A DNA stretch of 64,000 bases from Buchnera aphidicola (Acyrthosiphon lactucae) (GCF_005083565.1 NZ_CP034891.1:558001-622000), one strand, 5' to 3'; counted from the first letter of the stretch, positions 1 to 13,212 are shown. Notes: generated by a model not told the origin, from the letters alone. Made by a program: numbers and translations.

Positions 1-286
1 CAGTGATTTTAGCAATAGCAGTTCTTAATTTTTCGACATCTTCACCTTTTTTTCCAATAACAATACCAGGTCTAGCAGTATAAATTGTAACTCGAATACT
101 TTTAGCCGGTCTTTCAATAATAATTCGAGAAATTGATGCTTTTTCTAATTTTTTCATTAAAAATTGACGTACTTTATAGTCACTATCTAAATAATCAGCA
201 AAATCTTTAGTGTTAGCAAACCAAACAGAATTCCATTTTTTTATTATACCCAATCGCATACCATTAGGATGTACTTTCTGACCCAT
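1..286 (-). CDS. rpsC: Ribosomal protein uS3, N-terminal part (cut by window edge)
   Basis: Small-subunit protein uS3, which sits in the 30S head at the mRNA entry channel. Only the first 95 residues are inside the window. The protein opens [14 protein letters not shown] and has the KH-domain GxxG loop as GKKG at residues 78-81, both typical of enterobacterial uS3. The ATG has a GAGGAG ribosome-binding site about nine bases upstream. It follows rplV by 18 bases in the S10 operon, so it is co-transcribed with it. The identity is secure; the rest of the gene cannot be judged. Confidence 0.96.
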   Translation of the reverse strand, partial: MGQKVHPNGMRLGIIKKWNSVWFANTKDFADYLDSDYKVRQFLMKKLEKASISRIIIERPAKSIRVTIYTARPGIVIGKKGEDVEKLRTAIAKIT

Positions 287-304
287 TACTGATTCTCCTC
301 AATG

Positions 305-637
305 TTAACGATCAGACACAATTACAGTAATATGACTAGTACGTTTTAAAATACGATCTGCACGTCCTTTAGCACGTGGCATCATTCTTTTCATTGTTGA
401 ACCTTCATTAACAAATATTTTTTTTATTCTTAATTTATCTATATCAGCACCATCATTATGTTCTGCATTTGCTACAGCTGATTCCAAAACTTTTTTTACT
501 AAAATAGCTGCTTTTTTATTAGTATAAGTTAAAATATTTAATGCTTCTGGAACTTTTTTCCCACGAATTAAATCTACAATTAAACGAACTTTTTGAGCTG
601 AAGAACGTGCTTGACGATGTTGAGCTAAAGTTTCCAT
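305..637 (-). CDS. rplV: Ribosomal protein uL22
   Basis: Large-subunit protein uL22, which binds 23S rRNA and lines the peptide exit tunnel with an extended beta-hairpin. The product is 110 residues, the same length as in E. coli, starting [19 protein letters not shown]. The conserved hairpin region is visible near residues 80-95 ([15 protein letters not shown]). A GAGGAG ribosome-binding site sits four bases before the ATG. It lies between rpsS and rpsC in the usual S10 order. No truncation or oddity is visible. Confidence 0.98.
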   Translation of the reverse strand: METLAQHRQARSSAQKVRLIVDLIRGKKVPEALNILTYTNKKAAILVKKVLESAVANAEHNDGADIDKLRIKKIFVNEGSTMKRMMPRAKGRADRILKRTSHITVIVSDR

Positions 638-665
638 TGACTCCTCTTTTATCTTTCTATTTTAA

Positions 666-944
666 TCAACGTTTTTTTACCTTTTTATCAGCACTATGTC
701 CTCTATAAGTACGAGTCAAGGAAAATTCACCTAATTTATGTCCTACCATTTCTTCAGTAATAAAAACAGGAATATGATTACGACCATTATGAATAGATAT
801 TGTTAAACCTACCATATTTGGAAAAATTGTTGAACGTCTTGACCAGGTTTTAATAGGTTTTTTATCATTTATTTTTACTGATTTTTCCACTTTTTTTAAT
901 AAACTTACATCAATAAAAGGACCTTTCTTAAGAGAACGTGGCAT
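666..944 (-). CDS. rpsS: Ribosomal protein uS19
   Basis: Small-subunit head protein uS19, which contacts uS13 and the A-site tRNA region. The chosen start gives [20 protein letters not shown] and 92 residues, the family length. The frame stays open for 54 codons upstream, but that part overlaps rplB and looks like nothing in the family, so it is not coding here. An AGGGA ribosome-binding site lies about ten bases before this ATG. The C-terminus keeps the conserved [12 protein letters not shown] stretch. It is in the S10 operon between rplB and rplV. Confidence 0.97.
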   Translation of the reverse strand: MPRSLKKGPFIDVSLLKKVEKSVKINDKKPIKTWSRRSTIFPNMVGLTISIHNGRNHIPVFITEEMVGHKLGEFSLTRTYRGHSADKKVKKR

Positions 945-966
945 AAAGGTGATTCCCTCACAATAA

Positions 967-1788
967 TTATTTTCTACGATGACGTAAAATAAATTTCTCA
1001 GTACGTTTATTCTTACGAGTTTTTTTACCTTTTGTTTGAATTCCCCATGGAGTAACTGGATGCTTACCAAAATTTCTTCCTTCACCACCACCATGAGGAT
1101 GATCAACAGGATTCATAGCTGTACCACGAACAGTAGGACGCACACCTATCCAACGAGATGCTCCTGCTTTTCCTAAAACTTTTAACATATGTTCAGAATT
1201 ACCTACTTCTCCAATAGTTGCTCTACAATTAGATTGAGTTTTTCTCATTTCACCAGAACGCAATCTTAAAGTTGCATATTCTGCATCAAATGCTACTAAT
1301 TGTACATAACTTCCTGCAGAACGAGCTATTTGACCACCTTTTCCAGGCTTCATTTCTACATTATGAATAAATGTACCTACTGGAATATTTTTTAGTGGTA
1401 AAGAATTTCCTATTTTTATAGGAGAATGTGCTCCAGAGATTATCGTATCTCCTATTTTTAAATCTTTTGGAGCTAAAATATATTTTCTTTGACCATCTTT
1501 ATATAATATTAGAGCAATATTAGAAGATCGATTAGGATCATATTCAAATCTTTCTACAGTAGCTTCTATACCATCTTTATTTCTTTTAAAATCTATAATA
1601 CGATATGCTCTTTTGTGTCCACCACCAATATGACGAGTTGTAATCCTGCCATTATTATTACGTCCTCCGCTTTTACTTTTTTTTCTCAACAATAAAGAAA
1701 AAGGTTTTCCTTTATATAACTGTGTATTCACAACTTTGATCACGTGGCGACGACCCGGAGATGTCGGTTTGCATTTAACAATTGCCAT
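967..1788 (-). CDS. rplB: Ribosomal protein uL2
   Basis: Large-subunit protein uL2, needed for subunit joining and peptidyl-transferase centre assembly. It is 273 residues, exactly the E. coli length. The C-terminal [19 protein letters not shown] segment holds the invariant histidine associated with the peptidyl-transferase centre. A GGAGGAC ribosome-binding site lies seven bases before the ATG. The gene sits between rplW and rpsS and reads as one uninterrupted frame despite the A+T bias. Confidence 0.98.
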   Translation of the reverse strand: MAIVKCKPTSPGRRHVIKVVNTQLYKGKPFSLLLRKKSKSGGRNNNGRITTRHIGGGHKRAYRIIDFKRNKDGIEATVERFEYDPNRSSNIALILYKDGQRKYILAPKDLKIGDTIISGAHSPIKIGNSLPLKNIPVGTFIHNVEMKPGKGGQIARSAGSYVQLVAFDAEYATLRLRSGEMRKTQSNCRATIGEVGNSEHMLKVLGKAGASRWIGVRPTVRGTAMNPVDHPHGGGEGRNFGKHPVTPWGIQTKGKKTRKNKRTEKFILRHRRK

Positions 1789-1803
1789 TGTTTTGTCCTC
1801 CGA

Positions 1804-2106
1804 CTACTCTGTATTACCTATGAAATCTAAATTATACCCTTTTTTAACTTTAATATACGCTTTCTTCCAATTACTTTTCTGAATAACACGATTAGATTGA
1901 CGCTTTTTTTTTCCTTTAATTTTTAATGTATTGATACTATCAACTTCTATATTAAATATTTTTTTTACTGCGCATTTTATTTCATATTTAGTAGCATTAT
2001 TTAAAACTTTCAAAACAACAGTATTAAATTTCTCTATAGATATAGACGATTTTTCAGATACATGTGGAGAAAGTAATATTTTTAACAAACGTTCTTCAGA
2101 TATCAT
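1804..2106 (-). CDS. rplW: Ribosomal protein uL23
   Basis: Large-subunit protein uL23, which sits at the exit-tunnel mouth and is the docking site for trigger factor and SRP. It is 100 residues, as in E. coli. Recognisable segments are [11 protein letters not shown] (residues 11-21) and the basic loop [12 protein letters not shown]. Its ATG overlaps the end of rplD by four bases and its GAGG ribosome-binding site lies inside rplD, so the two are probably translationally coupled. Confidence 0.97.
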   Translation of the reverse strand: MISEERLLKILLSPHVSEKSSISIEKFNTVVLKVLNNATKYEIKCAVKKIFNIEVDSINTLKIKGKKKRQSNRVIQKSNWKKAYIKVKKGYNLDFIGNTE

Positions 2107-2708
2107 GAAAGCATTTCCTCTATTTTTCTGACTGCTTCAACAGTAATAACAACATGCTCAAAAGCAATTAAACTAACAGGATCTATAGAATGAACATCTT
2201 TCACATCAACTGAATATAAATTTCTAGATGCAAGAAATAAATTATTATCTATTTTATTAGTAATAATAAGAACATTTTTTAAATTTATATCCTGCAATTT
2301 CTGTACTAAAAGTTTTGTTTTAGGTAAATCTAATGAAAAATTTTTAAAAACTATTAATCTTTTTTGACGTATTAATTCAGAAAAAATACTTTTCAACGCA
2401 CCACGATACATCTTTTTATTAACTTTCTGATTGTATTCTTGTGGTTTTGCAGCAAATGTAACGCCCCCTGATCGCCAAATTGGACTTCTAAAAGATCCTG
2501 CTCGTGCACGACCTGTACCTTTTTGACGCCAAGGTTTTCTACCTGAACCAGAAACTTCAGCGCGACTTTTTTGTGCTCTCGTACCTTGACGGGTAGATGC
2601 TGAATAAGCAATAACGACTTGATGAATCAGAGCTTCATTAAAATCACGAGAAAAAATAATTTCAGAAACACTAAGAACATCTTGTACGTCTTTAACTACT
2701 AATTCCAT
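2103..2708 (-). CDS. rplD: Ribosomal protein uL4
   Basis: Large-subunit protein uL4 (201 residues, E. coli length), which binds 23S rRNA and reaches into the exit tunnel. The tunnel loop is conserved ([21 protein letters not shown], about residues 79-99), as is the preceding [16 protein letters not shown]. In E. coli uL4 also represses its own operon by acting on the S10 leader. Whether that control survives here is uncertain because no clear copy of that leader structure is seen before rpsJ. GAGGAG lies six bases before the ATG. Confidence 0.98.
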   Translation of the reverse strand: MELVVKDVQDVLSVSEIIFSRDFNEALIHQVVIAYSASTRQGTRAQKSRAEVSGSGRKPWRQKGTGRARAGSFRSPIWRSGGVTFAAKPQEYNQKVNKKMYRGALKSIFSELIRQKRLIVFKNFSLDLPKTKLLVQKLQDINLKNVLIITNKIDNNLFLASRNLYSVDVKDVHSIDPVSLIAFEHVVITVEAVRKIEEMLS

Positions 2709-2725
2709 GCTTTACTCCTCACTGC

Positions 2726-3355
2726 TCAAACCTTAATAGCTGGTTTAACGATAAGATCACTACCGGTAGCACCGGGAACAGCACCTTTTACTAAAAGAAG
2801 ATTTCTTTGTTCATCGATATGTACTATATTTAAATTTTGTACAGTCACACGATTATTTCCTAATTGTCCTGCCATTTTTTTGCCTTTAAAGACTCTACCC
2901 GGAGTTTGATTTTGACCAATAGAACCGGGTACTCTATGAGATAAAGAGTTTCCGTGTGTTGCATCTTGAGTATGAAAATTCCAACGTTTTACTGTGCCGC
3001 AAAAACCTTTTCCTTTAGATATACCTGTAACATCAACTTTTTTTATGTTATTCAAAATATTAATTGTAATACTTTGTCCCACTTGAAAAGTTTCATTATT
3101 ATCAATTCTAAATTCCCATAAACCACGACCAGGAATTACGCCAGACTTTAAAAAATGTCCTGCTTTTGGTTTAGTTAATCTATTTGTTTTTTTTATACCA
3201 GTTGTTACTTGAATAGCACAATAGAGATCAGTTTTTATATTTTTTATTTGCGTAATTCGATTTTCTTGTAATTCAATTACTGTAATAGGAACTGAAGATC
3301 CTTCTTTAGTAAAAATACGAGTCATTCCGATTTTTTTGCCAACTAAACCAATCAT
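2726..3355 (-). CDS. rplC: Ribosomal protein uL3
   Basis: Large-subunit protein uL3, an early assembly protein close to the peptidyl-transferase centre. It is 209 residues, the E. coli length. The start [19 protein letters not shown] and the glutamine-containing loop [20 protein letters not shown] (about residues 143-162) are diagnostic. The loop glutamine, which PrmB methylates in E. coli, is present. The Shine-Dalgarno match is weak, unlike most genes of this operon. It lies between rpsJ and rplD. Confidence 0.98.
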   Translation of the reverse strand: MIGLVGKKIGMTRIFTKEGSSVPITVIELQENRITQIKNIKTDLYCAIQVTTGIKKTNRLTKPKAGHFLKSGVIPGRGLWEFRIDNNETFQVGQSITINILNNIKKVDVTGISKGKGFCGTVKRWNFHTQDATHGNSLSHRVPGSIGQNQTPGRVFKGKKMAGQLGNNRVTVQNLNIVHIDEQRNLLLVKGAVPGATGSDLIVKPAIKV

Positions 3356-3385
3356 TTATTTAATACCTTAAACATATCTATCTGA

Positions 3386-3933
<548 letters not shown>

Positions 3934-3962
3934 AAGAAAAGAGCATTTTATACTCTTTTCTT
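3934..3962 (-). terminator. Probable terminator of the str operon
   Basis: A perfect ten-base-pair stem (aagaaaagag / ctcttttctt) with a nine-base loop lies about 50 bases after the tufA stop codon. In the minus-strand RNA the second arm ends in a U-rich run. It separates the str operon from the S10 operon. Confidence 0.6.
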
Positions 3963-4011
3963 AATAAATTCAACTAGATATCAGTATAAAAATATTTTAA
4001 ACATAAAATTA

Positions 4012-5244
<1,233 letters not shown>

Positions 5245-5260
5245 TTATAAAAGAAAAATT

Positions 5261-7369
5261 CTACTTTTCTCTTCTTTCAATAATATCTTTAGAAATATTA
5301 TATGGAGCTTCTACATATTTTAAGAATTCCATAGAATAAGATGCTCTTCCTTGAGTTTGAGAACGTAAGTCAGTAGCATAACCAAACATTTCAGATAAAG
5401 GAACGCATGCATTAATAATTTTACTAACAGATAAATCTTGCATACCTTCAATAATACCTCTTCGACGATTCAAATCGCCTATAACATCTCCCATATAATC
5501 ATCTGGTGTTTCTACTTCAACTTTCATAATTGGTTCTAATAAAACTGGTTTGGCTTTTTTAAAACCAGTTTTAAAAGCCGCAGAAGCAGCTAACTTAAAA
5601 GCTAATTCAGATGAGTCAACATCATGATAAGAACCAAAATAAAGACGAATTCCAATATCAACTACAGGATAACCAGATAAAGGACCACATTTTAATTGTT
5701 CTTGAATTCCTTTATCAACTGCTGAAATATATTCATTTGGTATAACGCCTCCTTTAATATCATTAATAAATAAATATCCTTTTCCTCCAGGATCCAATGG
5801 AAATAATTCTATAACAACATGACCATATTGACCTCTTCCACCCGATTGTTTGATATGCTTCCCTTCAACATCTTCAACTTTATTAAGAATAGTTTCACGA
5901 TATGCTACTTGAGGCTTTCCAATATTAGCATCAACGCTAAATTCTCGTTTCATACGATCAACGATAATTTCTAAATGCAATTCACCCATTCCAGAAATTA
6001 TAGTCTGATTGGATTCTTGATCGGTTTGTACTCGAAATGAAGGATCTTCTTTCGCTAATCGTCCTAATGCTAAACCCATTTTTTCTTGATCAGCTTTAGT
6101 TTTAGGTTCTACAGAAATAGATATTACTGGTTCAGGAAATTCCATACGTTCTAATATAATCGGCTGATTTAAATCACACAAAGTATCACCAGTAGTAACA
6201 TCTTTTAAACCAATAGCAGCAGCTATATCACCTGCATGTACTTCTTTTATCTCTTCTCTTTTATTAGCATGCATTTGAACAATTCTACCAAATCTTTCTC
6301 GTTGAGACTTAACAGAATTAAATACAGTATCTCCAGATTTCACTACTCCTGAATAAACACGAAAAAACGTTAAATTTCCTACAAATGGATCGTTAGCAAT
6401 TTTAAAAGCTAAAGCAGAAAATGGCGCTTTATCATTTGAATTTCTAATGGCTGGAGTGTGTTTACTATCATTTAAGACACCTTTAATATCTTGAACATCA
6501 TCAGGAGCAGGTAAATATTCAATTATCGCATCTAATAAAGCTTGAACTCCTTTATTTTTAAAAGCTGATCCGCAGGTAATAAGCACAATTTCACTATTTA
6601 AAGCACGTTTTCGTAAAGCAGATTTAATTTCATGTTCAGATAATTCAATTCCATTTAAATATTTTTCCAAAAGATCTTCGTTAGACTCTACTGCAGACTC
6701 AATTAAATTTTGATTCCATTTTCGTGCTAATTCAACCATTTCTGTAGGAATTTCATGATAAATAAATGTTAAACCTTGATCAGATTCTTTCCAATGAACA
6801 GCTTTCATTTTAATTAAATCAATAATACCAACAAAAGTATCTTCTGATCCAATAGCTAACTGCAAAGGAACTGGATTAGCACCTAAACGTGTTTTAATTT
6901 GTTTGACTACTTTTAAAAAGTTAGCTCCCATACGATCCATTTTATTTATAAATGCTATACGAGGAACATTATATTTATTTGCTTGACGCCACACAGTTTC
7001 TGATTGAGGTTGTACTCCTCCCACTGCACAATAAACCATAACAGCACCATCTAAAACACGCATTGAACGTTCTACTTCAATAGTAAAATCAACATGTCCA
7101 GGTGTATCAATAATATTAATTCTATGTGGTTTAAATTGTTTAGCCATTCCACTCCAAAAAGTGGTAGTAGCTGCTGATGTAATAGTAATTCCTCTTTCTT
7201 GTTCTTGTTCCATCCAATCCATGGTAGCCGCACCATCATGAACTTCACCAATTTTATGATTAATTCCTGTATAAAACAAAATTCTTTCAGTAGTAGTTGT
7301 TTTACCTGCATCTATATGTGCACTAATTCCAATATTACGATATCGAGAAATAGGTGTTGTACGAGACAT
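5261..7369 (-). CDS. fusA: Elongation factor G
   Basis: Elongation factor G, the GTPase that drives ribosomal translocation and, with RRF, recycling. It is 702 residues against 704 in E. coli. The G domain starts [20 protein letters not shown] with P-loop [21 protein letters not shown] and NKMDRMGAN complete the GTP site. Domain IV begins near [14 protein letters not shown]. It lies in the str operon between rpsG and tufA. Confidence 0.98.
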   Translation of the reverse strand: MSRTTPISRYRNIGISAHIDAGKTTTTERILFYTGINHKIGEVHDGAATMDWMEQEQERGITITSAATTTFWSGMAKQFKPHRINIIDTPGHVDFTIEVERSMRVLDGAVMVYCAVGGVQPQSETVWRQANKYNVPRIAFINKMDRMGANFLKVVKQIKTRLGANPVPLQLAIGSEDTFVGIIDLIKMKAVHWKESDQGLTFIYHEIPTEMVELARKWNQNLIESAVESNEDLLEKYLNGIELSEHEIKSALRKRALNSEIVLITCGSAFKNKGVQALLDAIIEYLPAPDDVQDIKGVLNDSKHTPAIRNSNDKAPFSALAFKIANDPFVGNLTFFRVYSGVVKSGDTVFNSVKSQRERFGRIVQMHANKREEIKEVHAGDIAAAIGLKDVTTGDTLCDLNQPIILERMEFPEPVISISVEPKTKADQEKMGLALGRLAKEDPSFRVQTDQESNQTIISGMGELHLEIIVDRMKREFSVDANIGKPQVAYRETILNKVEDVEGKHIKQSGGRGQYGHVVIELFPLDPGGKGYLFINDIKGGVIPNEYISAVDKGIQEQLKCGPLSGYPVVDIGIRLYFGSYHDVDSSELAFKLAASAAFKTGFKKAKPVLLEPIMKVEVETPDDYMGDVIGDLNRRRGIIEGMQDLSVSKIINACVPLSEMFGYATDLRSQTQGRASYSMEFLKYVEAPYNISKDIIERREK

Positions 7370-7480
7370 TATCTTTCTCTCATTTTTTAGGTTTTAAAAA
7401 GTTACACCTCATAAGTTGAATTGATATAATTGCCTCAATATACTTTATAAGTAACACAAAAAAATATCACTCTAATAATA

Positions 7481-7951
7481 CTACCAACGATAATGAGCAA
7501 AAGCTTTATTAGCTTCTGCCATCCGATGTACTTCTTCTCTTTTTTTAACCGCTGTACCTTTATTTTCTAAAGCGTCATAAAGCTCATTAGATAATCGTAA
7601 AGACATAGATTTATCAGGACGTTTACGAGCAGATTCTACAATCCAACGCATAGCTAAAGCATTACGTCTTACTGGACGAACTTCTACAGGTACTTGATAT
7701 GTTGATCCACCAACTCGACGAGATTTAACCTCGACCGTTGGACGTACATGTTCTAAAGCTATTTCAAATGCTTCTAGTTCTTTTTTATCTGTACGTTTAG
7801 ATAAATTTTTTAAAGCAGTATATACAATAACTTCCGCAATAGATTTTTTACCATCTATCATAAGAATATTAATAAATTTAGCTAATAATTCTGAAGAAAA
7901 CTTTGGATCTGGTAAAATTTTTCGAGTACTGATAATACGACGACGTGGCAT
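7481..7951 (-). CDS. rpsG: Ribosomal protein uS7
   Basis: Small-subunit protein uS7, a primary 16S rRNA binder that organises the 30S head and contacts the E site. The start at [18 protein letters not shown] gives 156 residues, the usual length; a start four codons upstream is in frame but matches nothing in the family. The conserved [15 protein letters not shown] is visible near residues 86-100. It is second in the str operon, after rpsL. Confidence 0.97.
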   Translation of the reverse strand: MPRRRIISTRKILPDPKFSSELLAKFINILMIDGKKSIAEVIVYTALKNLSKRTDKKELEAFEIALEHVRPTVEVKSRRVGGSTYQVPVEVRPVRRNALAMRWIVESARKRPDKSMSLRLSNELYDALENKGTAVKKREEVHRMAEANKAFAHYRW

Positions 7952-7993
7952 AAGTGACTCCATTTAATAAAAAATATATAAATCATACCTTTT

Positions 7994-8368
7994 TTATGTT
8001 TTTGATTTTTTAACACCATATTTAGAACGACCCTGTTTTCGTTCTTTAACACCAGCACAATCTAATGAACCTCTAACAACATGATACCGAACTCCAGGCA
8101 AGTCTTTAACACGACCACCTCGTATTAAAATAACAGAATGTTCTTGTAAATTATGACCTTCGCCTCCAATATAGGCAGTTACTTCAAAACCATTAGTCAA
8201 TCTTACACGACATACTTTACGTAATGCTGAATTTGGTTTTTTAGGTGTAGTAGTATAAACTCTAGTACAAACACCTCTTTTTTGAGGACTTTTTCCTAAT
8301 GCAGGAACATTACTCTTAACAACTTTTCGTACACGAGGTTTACGGACCAATTGATTTACTGTGGCCAT
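7994..8368 (-). CDS. rpsL: Ribosomal protein uS12
   Basis: Small-subunit decoding-centre protein uS12, 124 residues as in E. coli. The segments [16 protein letters not shown] and [17 protein letters not shown] carry wild-type residues at the positions where streptomycin-resistance changes fall, including the aspartate that RimO modifies in E. coli. It is the first gene of the str operon and follows tusB, as in E. coli. Confidence 0.98.
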   Translation of the reverse strand: MATVNQLVRKPRVRKVVKSNVPALGKSPQKRGVCTRVYTTTPKKPNSALRKVCRVRLTNGFEVTAYIGGEGHNLQEHSVILIRGGRVKDLPGVRYHVVRGSLDCAGVKERKQGRSKYGVKKSKT

Positions 8369-8496
8369 AAAAAAACTCCTATCATTTCAATTAATTTTCT
8401 GAAAAATATCAACATAATATAAATAAAAAAAATATTTTCTATTATCATGAAGAATTTTAGGATTGGGTATTTAAATTAAATATCACTTAGTATTTT

Positions 8497-8784
8497 TTAC
8501 CAAGTCATTTGTTTTTTATGTTTAAGTGTTAATGAAACGAAATGAATATAACTTATCAAAATAAACTTGTTAGAGATATTTTTATGAATCCCTCGTGCAT
8601 AAACATCTTCTTTTATAAGATATAATTTCACTGAAGACATGATTATTTTTTTTAAAAAAATATTATCTTTTAATGCAATAAGCACACCATCTTGAAGTGC
8701 TAAAAAATCATCTGATTTTTTTAACATACTTATAATAAGAGAAATATTAGTCTCAAAAGGAGATTTCATTAAAGTATGTAACAT
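8497..8784 (-). CDS. tusB: Sulfurtransferase complex subunit TusB
   Basis: TusB (YheL/DsrH family), part of the TusBCD heterohexamer that relays persulfide sulfur toward the 2-thiolation of tRNA wobble uridines by MnmA. It is 95 residues, the family length, starting [17 protein letters not shown] and ending HKKQMTW like its relatives. It lies 11 bases after tusC and before rpsL, the E. coli order tusD-tusC-tusB-rpsL. TusA, TusE and MnmA are not in the window. Confidence 0.9.
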   Translation of the reverse strand: MLHTLMKSPFETNISLIISMLKKSDDFLALQDGVLIALKDNIFLKKIIMSSVKLYLIKEDVYARGIHKNISNKFILISYIHFVSLTLKHKKQMTW

Positions 8785-8795
8785 ATTTATAAACC

Positions 8796-9158
8796 TTAAA
8801 AATTAATAATTGCATCATAATTATCTAATTTTAAACGCATAATATATGAATCTAATATATCTACATTTAATATAAAATTATTTTTTTTACTATTAAATCC
8901 TCGTTCAATTAATGATTTTTTACAACAATAAAAATCTTTTATATTATAAAAAGATAATATAGAAAAAGAAGATATATAATTACGAGCTAAAATATTTTCT
9001 GTTTGATGACTTTTAATTAATTGCAAAATACCGTCACCAATAAAAAACAAACTGATTTTTTTAAAAACTGATGAAAGGCTAAAAATAGCATCTAATCCTT
9101 CTCTACCAAAACTAGTTCCATGTGGAGAATGAGAAAAAACAAAAGCAACTATCTTCAT
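8796..9158 (-). CDS. tusC: Sulfurtransferase complex subunit TusC
   Basis: TusC (YheM/DsrF family), the middle subunit of the TusBCD sulfur relay used for tRNA thiolation. It is 120 residues against 119 in E. coli. The N-terminal [21 protein letters not shown] and the following LDAIFSLSS are family hallmarks. It lies between tusD (18 bases upstream) and tusB (11 bases downstream). The C-terminal half is diverged and rich in Asn and Lys, as expected from A+T bias. Confidence 0.92.
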   Translation of the reverse strand: MKIVAFVFSHSPHGTSFGREGLDAIFSLSSVFKKISLFFIGDGILQLIKSHQTENILARNYISSFSILSFYNIKDFYCCKKSLIERGFNSKKNNFILNVDILDSYIMRLKLDNYDAIINF

Positions 9159-9176
9159 TATAATAAAAATACCAAA

Positions 9177-9563
9177 TTAAAATTGTATTATACGATCACA
9201 TATTTTTATAGAATTAGCTAATTCTATTAAACCACTTAATTCAAAAAAAAATGCTAGATTACCTTTTTTTATATTCATATTAAATTCTTTTTCATCTTCT
9301 ATAATACCTCTTCTTAAAGCCGCACTATTGCAAACATATAATTTAACTTGATATTTTTTATTTAATTCTTGCCATGCTTTAATTAAGTTGAATTCATCAA
9401 TTGCTGGCGTGGTCATACTATTAGCATTAAGAACACCATCACAATAAAAAAAAACACTGTGTAATATGTGTTTAGTTTTTAATAACGCTTTACAAAATAA
9501 AAAAGCAGTACTTGAATTTTGTGTTCCATAAGCTGCTCCAGTTACTAATATCGTATAATTCAT
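9177..9563 (-). CDS. tusD: Sulfurtransferase complex subunit TusD
   Basis: TusD (YheN/DsrE family), the subunit that carries the transferable persulfide. It is 128 residues, the E. coli length. The sulfur-accepting cysteine is kept in the context [10 protein letters not shown] near residue 78, so the relay is likely active. The start [15 protein letters not shown] matches the family. It is the first gene of the tus group, about 80 bases downstream of fkpA. Confidence 0.93.
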   Translation of the reverse strand: MNYTILVTGAAYGTQNSSTAFLFCKALLKTKHILHSVFFYCDGVLNANSMTTPAIDEFNLIKAWQELNKKYQVKLYVCNSAALRRGIIEDEKEFNMNIKKGNLAFFFELSGLIELANSIKICDRIIQF

Positions 9564-9645
9564 TTTTTAAAATTTTGCACCAAATATTATTACAATAATC
9601 TTTAATTATATCATATTTTAAAAACTGATGATAAAGATAAGTATA

Positions 9646-10410
9646 TTATGATTTATTAACTACATCTAATAATTCTATATCAAAAATTAAAGTAGAATTC
9701 CCTGGAATACCATTAACTTCTTTTTCTCCATATGCTAAATTAGGCGGTATTACTAACTTGATTTTACCACCTTTTTTTATATATTTTAAACCTTCTTGCC
9801 AACCTAATATAACATCTTTCAAAATCAATGATACAGGCTTATCTCGTTTGTAAGAATTATCAAATTCTATACCATTAACAAATGTACCTTTATAATGTAC
9901 AGTAATTTTTGTATCATTGGTTAATGCTTCACCTTCTCCTTCTCTTTCTAGAAGATATAGAAGACCACTAGATGTTTTCTTGACACCATTTACTTTAGAA
10001 AAATTTTTCATATATGATTCTCCTTGAATAAAATTTTCTTTTTCTTTTTTTTCAATTTGAATTTTAGTTGCATTTTTTAATTTTTCTTCTAATTCTTCAA
10101 GAATTAAAGAAATTTCTTGATGTGAAAGCTTTAAATTACCAGAAACTGCATCTTCTATTCCTTTTAGAAGACTTTTCTTATCTAATTTAATTCCTATTTT
10201 TTTTTGATTTTCAAAAGATTGATTGACATAATGACCTAATGAAACACCTAAAGCATAACCTATTTTTTCATTATGATTTTGAAATACATGATCGTTTTTT
10301 GAATAAGATTGTAAATGAACATCAGATAAAGATTTTGTTAGTGAAAACGATTTTGGTACATATAATATTATAAATAAGAATATTATTCTTTTTAGAAGAA
10401 AATAAATCAT
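9646..10410 (-). CDS. fkpA: FKBP-type peptidyl-prolyl isomerase FkpA
   Basis: Periplasmic prolyl isomerase and chaperone of the FkpA/Mip type. The ATG at 10410 (MIYFLLKRIIFLFIILYV) gives a hydrophobic signal peptide and has GGAG eight bases upstream; an in-frame TTG four codons earlier is less likely. The protein is 254 residues. An N-terminal helical dimerisation region is followed by a C-terminal FKBP domain (ITVHYKGTFVNGIEFDNS to LIFDIELLDV). It is upstream of tusDCB in the same direction. Confidence 0.93.
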   Translation of the reverse strand: MIYFLLKRIIFLFIILYVPKSFSLTKSLSDVHLQSYSKNDHVFQNHNEKIGYALGVSLGHYVNQSFENQKKIGIKLDKKSLLKGIEDAVSGNLKLSHQEISLILEELEEKLKNATKIQIEKKEKENFIQGESYMKNFSKVNGVKKTSSGLLYLLEREGEGEALTNDTKITVHYKGTFVNGIEFDNSYKRDKPVSLILKDVILGWQEGLKYIKKGGKIKLVIPPNLAYGEKEVNGIPGNSTLIFDIELLDVVNKS

Positions 10411-10820
10411 TCGTGACTCCAAAAAAACATATAAAATATTATATGTTTTATTATCAATATATTTTTTTCTGCAGTATATTTTTTTTAAATATATTTAAAA
10501 CAATTTTTTAAAAATTTTTTAACTAAAACGATAAAAAAATATTTTATCTATTATTACAAGTATAAGTAAATGATAAAATATATTCAAAATAATCTAGAAA
10601 TTAAAAATAATTTAATTTTACTAAACAATGCAAAAATATATTAATTATTTTTAGAAGTGTAATCATATTGCGGTCTAATTATGGAAAAATAATATTATTT
10701 TTTATAAAAAATTTTATTTTTTAAATAAATAAAATTTTTAGAAAAATAGTTTTTTTGTATTACATATTATATAAAAATAAAATATCCTCTTCATAAAAAA
10801 TATTTGAAATACTATATCAA
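10411..10820. other. A+T-rich spacer, no gene seen
   Basis: Very A+T-rich sequence between fkpA and the argD remnant with stops in all frames. The missing C-terminal third of argD once lay in its right part, but I could not align any of it. No RNA gene or clear hairpin is seen. Confidence 0.6.
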
Positions 10821-11814
10821 TTAATAGTTCTTGACTCGTATTTTTTTAAATAATTTAAAATATTGATTAATAATATTTAATTTAAATATGATTTTTTTAG
10901 ACTTTTTTATAACTCCGAAGAAAAATTTTTTAGTATTAATAATATCGATAACAGATTCGGCTACTGAATAAGAAAGAGTATTCTTACCATATCTAATACC
11001 ATGTATTAGAGGCTTTATTACAGATGCAACTTTATTCATCGTTAACATTGTACTTATTGGAAATCCTCTACCTAAAGATTTTGCAAGAGTTAAAATATCT
11101 GGAATTATTCTATAATATTCATAACAAAATAATTTGTCATTTCTACCCATTCCATTTTAGATTTAATCAAAAATTAATAGTAGATTATATTGATTACATA
11201 ATTCTCTTAATTCTTTCATAAACGCAACACTTGCTGATATTATTCTACCTTCACCTTGAATTAATTCCATAACTATTGCACATGTATTATTAATGATGTT
11301 TTTTACAGTATTAATATCATTAAATGAAGAATGTATTATTCCTAAGGCTTTTAGACTAAAATTATCAGAATATTTTGATTATCTACCAACAGAAAAAGTA
11401 AAAAATATACATCTATAAAATAAGTTATAAAACGAAATAATTCTATTTTTTCTAATATTATATATTTTAGATGAGTAATAACGTGCTAATTTAAAAGCAG
11501 CTTTATTAGTTTCTACGCCAGAATTTGAAAAAATACTTGTAATACAAAGCTAAAAGAAACTAATTTCTTAGCTAATCTAATAGCTGATTCAGTAAAAACA
11601 TTACTAATATCCTATAAAATTTTACTTTTATTTTTTAATATTTTATTTAATAAAAGATGACAATATTTTAATTATCTTAATGATGTAACTACGATACTCC
11701 AGAAAAATGAATATATTCTTTTCCTTTTACAGGAATAAAAGAAACTGGATTATAAAAAGATAAAATCAACTTATGGAAAGTATCTCGTGTAATTAACATT
11801 TTTTTTGATATCAT
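10821..11814 (-). pseudogene. argD: Decayed acetylornithine/succinyl-DAP aminotransferase (argD)
   Basis: Remains of ArgD, the PLP aminotransferase that serves both arginine synthesis (acetylornithine) and lysine synthesis (succinyl-diaminopimelate). Fragments in order match E. coli ArgD: ITRDTFHKLILSFYNP and FIPVKG at the N-terminus, VFTESAIRLAKKL, SGVETNKAAFKLARYY, ELIQGEGRIISASVAF, then PDILTLAKSLGRGFPIS including the PLP-lysine region. They lie in different frames with stops between them. About ten codons are missing just after FIPVKG, and roughly the last 100 residues are gone. The reading is clear; function must be lost from this locus. Confidence 0.92.
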
Positions 11815-12045
11815 TAAATTTTCTAAAATATATTTATTAAAAAAAAATTGTAGAGAATTATTTTGATAAAAAAAGAAAAAAATATGTAAAACTTTCACAA
11901 TAAAATATACATTATATTTTATTAAAATTAAACTTAATTTGTTAATAACATATTAAAAAAATTAATTAATTTTTTTATTAAAAATTAAAAAATAAAATGT
12001 ATTTAATTATATTTTTGTAAAAAATCGATGAAAAGGTAATAAAAA

Positions 12046-13212
12046 ATGAAAAATATTAATCGAGTAGGACTTACATGGATTAGTTTTTTATCATATGCAT
12101 TTACCGGTGCGCTAGTTGTAGTTACTGGTATGATTATGGGGAATATTTCCGACTATTTTCATTTATCCATATCTCAGATGAGTAATATATTTACTTTTTT
12201 AAATGCAGGAATATTAATATCAATTTTTATAAATTCTTGGTTAATAGAAATTATATCATTAAAAAAGCAACTGGTATTTGGATTTATACTTACTATTATG
12301 GCTACTATCGGTATAGTTCTTAGTAATAGTATATTTTTATTTTCAATAAACATATTTATACTTGGATTAGTGAGCGGGATTACTATGTCAATCGGTACAT
12401 TTATTATTACTCATCTATATTCAGGATCAAAAAGAGGCTCTCAGTTATTATTAACTGACTCTTTTTTTAGTATGTCTGGTATGATATTTCCAATTATTAC
12501 AGCTTATCTTTTAGAAAAAAAAATTATTTGGTATTGGACTTATGTATGCATAGGAGTAATCTATTTATTCATTTTTTTACTAACAATTAATTTAAATTTT
12601 ATCAAATTTAAAACTGATATTAAAAATATTAAAGAAATAAAAGAAAAATGGAATTTTAATGTATTTTTATTATCAATTGCAGCATTACTATATATCCTGG
12701 GACAATTAGGATTTATTTCCTGGGTGCCACAATACGCTACTGAAATCATGAATATTAATATAAAAAAAACTGGTAGTTTAATAAGTGGTTTCTGGATGTC
12801 TTATATGCTTGGAATGTGGTTTTTTAGTTTTATAATTAAATTTTTTAATTTATATCGTATATTTATGTTTCTTACAAGCATTTCTACAATACTTATGTAT
12901 TTTTTTATTCATAGTGAAAATTTTCTAAATCAACAGTATATAATTATTGGTCTAGGTTTTTTCTCTAGTGCTATTTATACTATAATTATAACATTAGCAT
13001 CGTTACAAACAAAAAAACCTTCTCCAAAATTAATTAATTTAATTTTACTATCTGGCACAATTGGAACTTTACTTACATTTATTGTAACTAGTCCTATAGT
13101 AGAAAGAAAGGGATTATATATGACTTTAATTAGTTCAAATATATTATATGCTATAGTATTTTTTCTATCTATTTTAATTTATTTAAATACAAAAAAAATA
13201 AGAATTAAATAA
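12046..13212 (+). CDS. tsgA: MFS transporter TsgA
   Basis: TsgA (YhfC), a major-facilitator-superfamily membrane protein of unknown substrate. It is 388 residues against 393 in E. coli and is easily aligned throughout: [20 protein letters not shown] at the start, [16 protein letters not shown] near residue 115, [17 protein letters not shown] near 215. About twelve hydrophobic segments are visible. An AAGG ribosome-binding site lies before the ATG. It is one of few + strand genes in the left half and is near trpS, as in E. coli. Its retention in a reduced genome suggests a transport role in the symbiosis. Confidence 0.93.
   Translation: MKNINRVGLTWISFLSYAFTGALVVVTGMIMGNISDYFHLSISQMSNIFTFLNAGILISIFINSWLIEIISLKKQLVFGFILTIMATIGIVLSNSIFLFSINIFILGLVSGITMSIGTFIITHLYSGSKRGSQLLLTDSFFSMSGMIFPIITAYLLEKKIIWYWTYVCIGVIYLFIFLLTINLNFIKFKTDIKNIKEIKEKWNFNVFLLSIAALLYILGQLGFISWVPQYATEIMNINIKKTGSLISGFWMSYMLGMWFFSFIIKFFNLYRIFMFLTSISTILMYFFIHSENFLNQQYIIIGLGFFSSAIYTIIITLASLQTKKPSPKLINLILLSGTIGTLLTFIVTSPIVERKGLYMTLISSNILYAIVFFLSILIYLNTKKIRIK

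Noticed and set aside
945..1106. Open extension of rpsS upstream into rplB
   Set aside because: It overlaps the highly conserved rplB, has no family resemblance, and the ATG at 944 has a good ribosome-binding site and the right length.
1931..2131. Open + strand frame antisense to rplW (and similar antisense frames at 4628-5091, 7199-7390, 28775-28987, 37348-37557, 56669-56995)
   Set aside because: Shadows of conserved genes on the other strand; no family resemblance or ribosome-binding site.
10411..10422. TTG start for fkpA four codons upstream (same idea at trpS, mtlD)
   Set aside because: In each case the ATG downstream has the family N-terminus and better spacing to the ribosome-binding site, which lies inside the extended version.
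12046..13212. Reading tsgA as a sugar or amino-acid transporter
   Set aside because: The family match to TsgA is clear, but its substrate is unknown, so no substrate is claimed.
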